Source: Marsupella aquatica (lineage: Eukaryota > Marchantiophyta). Taken from it: a stretch of DNA of 64,000 bases. Shown here one piece after another: positions 57,201 through 64,000 of this stretch. The notes beneath the pieces were generated by a model. It did no database searches. It was not told the DNA's origin and saw only the letters and a list, made by a program, of their open reading frames with translations. Position 1 is the stretch's first letter, and every line of letters begins with the position of its first letter. A program made the position numbers and the translations under genes. Location of the stretch: assembly GCA_973895155.1 (NCBI GenBank), contig OZ316895.1, positions 2,914,001-2,978,000 of the forward strand. The letters are read 5' to 3'.

Positions 57201-60200
57201 GCGTGCATAGCGGCAAAATAGTAGCCGGATCGAGTCGAGTGCATAGCCGCGTCCGCCTCCGTAGGTGTCTATACAAAATTGTTTTCGGATGTCTCTCCTT
57301 CATTGTCATGATCCACTATGCAGATCCACTCGCCCATTAGCTTATGAAAAATGGGCCCACAAAATTGATAACTAAGGCATGAGCATACACGAGACAAACG
57401 GCTTTGGAAAGCCTGGGTGTTGTGATTATCCTGTTCATCCATCCTTTCTCAACTCGCCAGCAGCCAGCTGAAGCTTTCACTCGCTAGGTCCTTGTTGGCA
57501 ACAGAGCTAGACAACAGAATGCATGAGAGATGCGATAGGGTTGGGTTTAGCAGCTTGATCCCGAGCTTGATTCAGCTCCCGCTGCTCCAGCTGGAGCATT
57601 TATGTAACAGGAGGCCATGTCGCTTCAGTTCCGGCTGTTACTCAGGGACGTCACAAAACTGCGATGTAACTGAATGCGGGAAGCTTTCGCCTTTTGTTTA
57701 TCTACGAGTCCTATAGTTTCAATTTCAGGCTGCCTGAAATGGCTGGATTTTTGTCCTGATTAATTGTCTGGGTGTCTTACATTCTCCTTTGTGTGGTCTT
57801 CCACAAATTCAGAACGAAACTCAAGCTCGAGGCTAATTAAGAGCCTCCATACTCAGCTCCCCGCATACCAGACGGGCCAGTCCAAATTTTCTATAGTGTC
57901 AAGAGGTTTTTTAGAGTGCCAAGAGGGTCTGAAAGAACCCCACTTTTAGGTGGGCTCAATGACAAACGCCCTGGACAGGTTGCTGGCAGGGCTCAAAGTC
58001 GAGACCTCCTCAGCCCCGATGAGCTCCTGCCTAGACCTAGAGGCAGGTGGTGACCAAAGGGATTTGCACCCAGTATTTAACCTAATACTGGCGTCACAAA
58101 AAATGGGCAGTGGGCAACTTCATACTGGCTAATCACATTGATCTTGTGCCCCCTCCCTAATTTCCACAATGTGTGGTGATTTCTCTGAACAAGGGTCTGT
58201 TGTGATTAATTTTCTGGGTGTCCTACATTCTCCTTTGTGTGGTCTTTCGCAATGTGATGATTTGTCCAAACAAGAGTTGGGATTGAGGGACTACACTTGA
58301 ATCTATGTCCACGTGGAACGACTTAACTTACACTTCATGCCCTTAACTCAATCACAGGGTAGACTTAGCCCTAATGAGGGGAAGTGTGGCTACAAATATT
58401 TGAAAGAACTCAAACAAGAGGCTCAGTTTTCTTTGATATCTCCCACCTTAGAAAATTTCAGCTTTGTAGACTTTGGCTTTGCACAGGCTCTGCAACTTGA
58501 CAAGGTCACTCCAAATTTGTCAATGTCTTCCACCTTAAGTCTTGTAGTTGGTCCATTCTAGCTTGATTAATGTGTGGCCAAGCCTTTTATGTCACATCTC
58601 CCCGGCCCTCTTGTTGTGATAATAAAATTGAAGCATGTATGCTTAAAGTTAGACCAAGTTTATACAATTTATGAATTACATAACAAACTATTAATGATAG
58701 AGCAACGTGGAAACTTTCAGAGTACATGAATTTCACTTGATGATAGACTCTCCTCTTTCATCAAGTTGATTCACTTATCTAATTACAAGTTGGTTCAGTT
58801 ATTTAATTAATATGGGTTCTTTATAAGACACGGTACATGATGCACTTTTTTCACCATCCTCAATGGTCATTGAATTCAATAGAACACTTCCCACTCCAAC
58901 AACATGCAAGCTAATCTCCTAATCACACAGCAATAAAATGCAAGTTATCTCCTAATTAATCACACAACTTGGACATGTCCCTAAGCTTTGTACTCCACAA
59001 AGTTTCCTTCATGATGTGCCAAATACTATCATTTCCCCCCATTTTTTAATGAATGATGTACCATAATCATATAAATTGTGTAAGTTGCAACTATGTCCCA
59101 AACTATGTCCACAAACCAGCTTTGAATTCCTTGGCTAGAACTCTCAATTGATGAGGTGTAATTAACAAGCCTTCCCCCAATTACTACCTTGTGGGAGAAT
59201 ACATTTTCCCTACTTCGAGTCATTGTAAAGTGCTGTTGTCAACCGTCCCTGCCAAATCATTCAGCTTTTGTCTCGTTTCTTCTTGCAATAGATTTTCTTC
59301 TTGCAATAGATATGCAATCAAGGACCAAAAAGTACTACTTGTATCCCACCTTAGCTAGAGGAATAATTGCTCCTCTAATTTAGAGGCATACATGCTCCTC
59401 ATAAGTGCAAATCTTGTGGCTTCGATCATTTGACAATGTGCTCTTGTAAGTGCATTAATTGCTCTAAGCCCTCTTAATGTATGCCTTACAATGTTTTCCC
59501 TCTCCTTCATTTTGGAGAGTTGTCAACTTCTAATGATCCAGGAAATGCATCTTAGTTATGGTATCATTTGTTTCAAACATGTTAAAAACTGCTTGAGTGT
59601 GCTTCCCCATCAAGGTTGGCATTAATGATCTTTTATACTTGTGGATTTGGTCTGCCTTGTGTTAGAAGAGTCTCATTGCTTTATGATTTCATTCTTCCAA
59701 TTCATGTTTTGTTAAAATAGACATTGGGGTTGTTATTGGCTTGGAGCTAGTGCCATTAACAATACTCATCAACTTATAATCCTTGAAACGCAAAGTGATT
59801 TTTTTTATCAATTTTCACTCTTGGAAATATGTGCAGTCAAATTTCATAATCGTCATGTTTGACATCAGCCAATGCTCAACAAAAAAGAACCAACACCTTT
59901 GTCGTGATTACTTGGTCAATAATCTTCATCTTCTTGCCCATCACAAAAATCTTCAATTTTGGCCATTGCGCTTAGAAGAACCCCATTCATAGTGCAACAG
60001 TTTCTCCTCCTTCTCACCCCAGGCTCCTCTACAAAACTTTTCTGTTGCTTCCGCCTTACTAGTCAAATTCTTTGCGTCGTCAAAGCCAAAATTGAGATCA
60101 AGCTTCCCCTTCCCCAAAACATGAATTCGACAATGGCAATGTAAGCATCAGCATCGACTTCACCATAGCCAAGCTCCCCCTTCCCAGTGAGCAGTGTCCA

Positions 60201-61126
60201 GATCGCCCATCGGTCACTCTACACGGAGGCCAACTTACTGTTATGAACTGCATATAAAATTAAGCCGCACCTACACACATGATTGCTCACTGTGCATGAA
60301 GTCTTACTATGATGGCTCACTGTGCATGAAGTCTGTGCATGAAATCTCCATCCCTCACTGGCGGCAAAGTCTTCAGCTCTCTAAGTTTAACACAAGACCT
60401 CTTACTAGGAGACTTATACTAAAGGCACTCTTGAAACCGTTCGGGCTGTCAACCCCTAATATTTGAAAAGGCAAATGTTGATCTTGGGTTGGACGCTGGC
60501 TTTCAAGCCCTATTTGAACAGGCAAATCCTGATCTTGGGTTGGAAGCTTAATCACCCTGAATTTGACTCAAGATAACAGACCACTCACCCGGTGCCACTT
60601 TACGTAGAACTCGATTATACAAATCTGTATGAGGTTTGATTTCGCCTTGACTTGCGTTTGCGTTTTCGTGATAGTAGTTATTTTTGGAAAAGTACTTTGA
60701 CTCCCAGAAAATTCCTGCAGCAAGATTGTGAAGCTGTTAAGGTTACTAATTAATAGTACCTTCGTCATTACTCCCGGGGGTGCATACGATTCTCCTGACG
60801 GCAGAATTTTCAGATCCCGGTTGACCATTTTAGTGGGAAAGAAAGCTTGTGATGAATCTTCTAAGGATATACCTTGAGCAGTCGGAGACTACAGCGGCTG
60901 AATGGCGGACTTACCATTGGGAACTTGTCATAGGTGTCAGTGTAACGGAATGAGAACAAAAACTTTTCGGAACCTTTTATGCATTGATGTTTCTTGGAGT
61001 TTCAGCTTTCTTCGGTTTCACGCAGCGCAGAGTTGTCTCCTAGCTAATCTTCAATTTTTCAAAAGGCAACGAAGAATAAATCCGAACTGTTATTTGGCCA
61101 ACGCGAGGGCCAACCCCCATAATTCT

Positions 61127-63990
61127 TCAAAACAGACGCAGATACAAGGATCTTCTCGTAAACAGAGACACTTCTGCGGAAATAGTTCTAACGTACTGGT
61201 TTTATTGTTGTGCTCGCGCCGTAGTCCTAGCCTAGAGGATCACCCTCGTCTGGCCGGCATCTCTTTTGTGGAGTATTTATTTAGTCGTACAGTAGTGGAT
61301 AACTCTTTGCTGCCGGCATTCAGAAGCAACTTGCCCTGGCTGGAGCTATCCGCACCGCCCAGTTGGCTCCATACTGATGTCGGGCAAGGTGTGATACACT
61401 TTGCCATCGCTCTTTGTGGGAGGAATCCTTTGTTTGAGTACCTGCGATCCTTGACGATGTCTACTGGCGACTTTACAGTATGTGCGAAACCTCGTCGCAG
61501 TACCTTACGGAGACAAACAATTTCACACTCTGATTAAGTAAGCGCGTTTTCTCGTCCGCTGCTCCGAATGCAGGCCTGCCTGCCTCGCTTTCGACGCACA
61601 CTCACGCCTTCACACGCTTCGATCTGCCTTTCCACGAGGAGACTACTATAGTCACTTGGCCGGGCTCAGGAGTGCTGCAATCCATCATTCATTTTGCACG
61701 TCGGTGATCAATTTGTTCACTAGGGTTCCTCATAAACACTGACCTGCCCACGGTTGAAACAGCAGACTTACGTCAATTCGATTAGCATCATAATTTTTCA
61801 TCCTTGCGCGTTGAGCCCCGCTGAAGATATCTTCGATTAGCTGTTCTGAAATAGTACTGTGCTGTGCTTAGCTCAGATAATTCGTGCTTCATTGGAGCGG
61901 TCGATCCTCCTTCTACGTGAGCTCGGAACGTATAGACGTAGACGTTCTATTACAACGAATTAGATTGAGTTGAAGGCCCGGTTGAAATGGGACGTGAGGG
62001 AATTTCGACGAGACGAACGGCATCAGAAGATGATCGTGACGAGTATCTTGACCCCTACACCAAGGAACTAATGAGTGACCCTGTCAAATGTACCGATGGC
62101 CGCACCTACGATAGGTTCTCGGTCTTCCAGTACAATCAAGCTCATAACACGCCCTTAGTCATTGCTTGTGACGATCTTAATGTGAGGAGCAGACTGTTCC
62201 AAAAATTTGCGAACGAAGGTTTGGAAAGCAAGTCTCGCAGTTTGCGCAAGGCATATAGGGATCAGGCTTTGGAGGTAGCCAACAAAGGCCACAGTTCGGA
62301 AGCGCTGGCAATGCTAAAGAATGTACTGCAATGGGCACCTAACGACAGGCAATGCCTTCTGAAGAGCGAAGAAATTGTAGCTGAGCAGTCTCAGAGAGCT
62401 GCTGTGGTACGTGCCAAATACATTTCTTCAGAACGTGATGGAATCGAATGCCTAGGCCAGCTCATGAAAAATTTAGTGACATCGCCTAGGAGTGACGCCT
62501 TTGTCTAGTCAATATGACTGGAATCCATCCTCTGATGTTTGTTTGCTTGTTTTGTTTTTGCTCTCTTTGATGTAAGAGCTTGAGTGGCACCTACATGTGG
62601 ACAGTAAAATGAATCTCTCATTTACATTTGAATTGCGCATCCCGTTCAGTCGTTTGTTCTCGAGAGATTGAGTCAATATATTTGCTCAAACGGACCGAAA
62701 CAGTTGTTATCTCTGGTTTGGTTTTATAGGACCCATACTGTCCACTTGCTTCTGTTTCTAGAGAGTCTGATTAGGATGGTCTTAGCAGTCTAAAAGTAAT
62801 ATGTGATATAGTGAAGTGCCAATCATTTTGGAGAAGAGTTTCATCAAGTTTGCAATAAACTGCACTCTGAGACACTTTGGAATTGCACACAACGTTGCTT
62901 TAATTGTTTCATTCTTTATTTAGGAGTCTGATAAAACAGGCTGCATACTAAAACTGAGCTATCTCCATGATTGCTTTTCATTTTCCCATCACTCTATATA
63001 GTTTTGTTCCATGTTCTATGCTGGGGAAGCTTAGTCACAATGATGGAGTCCTCACTGAAACTTTAGTCTGATATACAGTACTTTTGCAGTTGTCATCGTT
63101 TTTCCCTGTCTGATTCTTTAGAAGAGTCGGCTTAAAATGGACTTATACGTTTAGCTGTTTCGCATGAATCGCAGCAACCCTCCGCCCCTCCCCATCATGT
63201 GGTCATGCCCCCACCTGAACGAACAACAATGCAGCCAAATGTTCCGACGTATCATCAGTCGTCTTATTCACATCCTTATCCTAATGAGGGAAATCGGCAA
63301 ACCAGTCAACAGAAAACCTCCCAGCCACAGAACGCGGAGTCTCTTGCAGTTGGCATCATCATCATGTAAGTAGCTAACACTGCCCATTCTGCAACTCTTT
63401 TGCAAATGCTATTAATTCTTTTGACCAATGATTTCTCATTTTGGAAACAACCATTGGCGTGCTTAGTGAGAGTTCACTAGTTGGTCCTGGAATAGGAACC
63501 CATCGAAGAAGAGAAAAGCAAGTCCATTCGATTGTGGGGCAAGTATCTACATTCGTCAGTTAAGCTGGTGAACTTCGAATGCTTGAATCTGTGTTCTCTG
63601 TGCTCGTTACCTAAATCTGACAATTATCATTTGACGATCATTTGGCTTTGTGTTTGATCATATACAATTGCAGGGTTCTGTGTTTCCCTTGCTCTCTTTG
63701 CTGCATTCCATGCCTGTTCCCAAATGCTTGCGGAGACTGACAGCAAAATTGAACCAAGTACAACCAATTTTGCACTTTCAGAAGGACCCTCGACGAAGGA
63801 CCACAACCGACGACTGAGAATGCAACAGGTCTTGATGACAATTATAAGGTTCCCCAACACTTGATTGCCGCGTTCCAGAAGATCTCACGCAATGTTTTTT
63901 TGGGCAGCAGACATGACTTGAAATCGTACGGAATCCAATTTCTAGCCGTACTTATTAGGAATCGTGACCTGGCTAGTCTGATTCAAAATC
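61127..63990 (+). repeat. Tandem duplication unit containing U-box gene 2
   Basis: Paralogue of 51285-55430, about 9.8 kb away in the same orientation. It is shorter because sequence equivalent to exons 1-3 of copy 1 is missing. Homology continues to near the right edge of the window. Confidence 0.85.
61987..63740 (+). CDS. Short U-box protein with cysteine-rich hydrophobic tail (copy 2, 225 aa)
   Basis: Three exons: 61987-62406, 63175-63365, 63674-63740; GT-AG and in frame. The leader GAGTTGAAGG...TTGAAATGGGAC matches that of copy 1, but after MGREG the protein goes straight into the region before the U-box (STRRTASEDDRDEYLDP). The U-box is at about 20-74, the TPR-like pair at about 90-125, a Pro/Gln-rich linker at 141-195, and a tail with AVGIIIMVLCFPCSLCC then IPCLFPNACGD at about 198-225. 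The N-terminal helical domain of copy 1 is absent. The protein is otherwise very similar to copy 1. If copy 1's N-terminus mediates assembly or binding, this form could be a regulatory or dominant-negative partner (inference). A longer frame reading through the first donor to 62508 is not conserved in copy 1. Confidence 0.72.
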
Positions 63991-64000
63991 ATTGAAATCG
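63741..64000 (+). other. 3' flank of U-box gene 2
   Basis: Similar to 55221-55400 (CAATTTTG(G/C)ACTTTCAGAAGG and ACCCTCG boxes). No further gene begins before the window ends. Confidence 0.5.

Larger units (their letters stand above)
55431..61126. other. Spacer between the U-box copies
   Basis: No gene is supported. It contains duplicated block A2 with a Helitron, a direct repeat of about 50 bp at 57757 and 58201 (GGGTGTC(C/T)TACATTCTCC), and a 58-bp two-copy repeat at about 60465-60550. The rest is A/T-rich. Confidence 0.45.

Noticed and set aside
60902-61537. 211-codon plus-strand frame upstream of U-box gene 2
   Set aside because: It overlaps the duplicated upstream flank, whose counterpart before copy 1 is not open. 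No family resemblance.

Overview
This is a nuclear window from a land plant. Evidence: a spliced KANADI-type GARP transcription factor, a plastid-type ABC-F protein of the plant ABCF5 class, a plant UPF0114 membrane protein, U-box genes with GT-AG introns, and a Ty1-copia retrotransposon primed by initiator tRNA-Met. Moderate GC, short introns, two intronless genes and lone developmental genes in repeat-rich spacers suggest a seedless plant (bryophyte or lycophyte grade). That placement is an inference; the species is not identified.

Layout. 1-1374 (minus): the 5' part of an unrecognised conserved plant gene running off the left edge. 1.4-26.5 kb: gene-poor DNA with two related 8-bp-TSD MITEs (6978-7214 and 19378-19705), a complete but decayed copia element (7876-14537, minus, TSD GGTAC), a degraded satellite (18.4-18.9 kb) and a 56-bp tandem array (21854-22077). 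26.5-32.3 kb (plus): KANADI in six coding exons. 33.2-33.6 kb: a minisatellite with higher-order structure. 35.2-37.3 kb: a duplicated segment of about 520 bp that reaches a possible divergent exon. 37.6-38.6 kb (plus): UPF0114 gene. 44.1-46.4 kb (plus): ABCF5. 49.98-50.16 kb: a Mutator-like MITE. 50.3-51.3 kb: organelle-derived DNA (SSU rRNA fragment and a tRNA-like gene). 51.3-64 kb: two tandem copies of an unusual U-box gene with a duplicated non-coding block and a small Helitron between them.

Most interesting region. The U-box pair encodes an atypical U-box, a TPR-like helical pair, a Pro/Gln-rich linker and a short cysteine-rich hydrophobic tail. The first copy (six exons, 426 aa) also has an N-terminal helical domain resembling MLKL/HeLo-type or PUB N-terminal bundles. 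The second copy (three exons, 225 aa) has lost that domain by fusing the start codon region directly to the U-box exon. The last exon's reading frame is supported because all three differences between copies within the shared coding stretch are synonymous in the spliced frame. This looks like a membrane-tethered U-box family with a full-length and a short paralogue.

The other genes (KANADI, UPF0114, ABCF5) look like independent single-gene loci, not a pathway or operon. All splice sites and family assignments were read by eye, without searches or transcript data.
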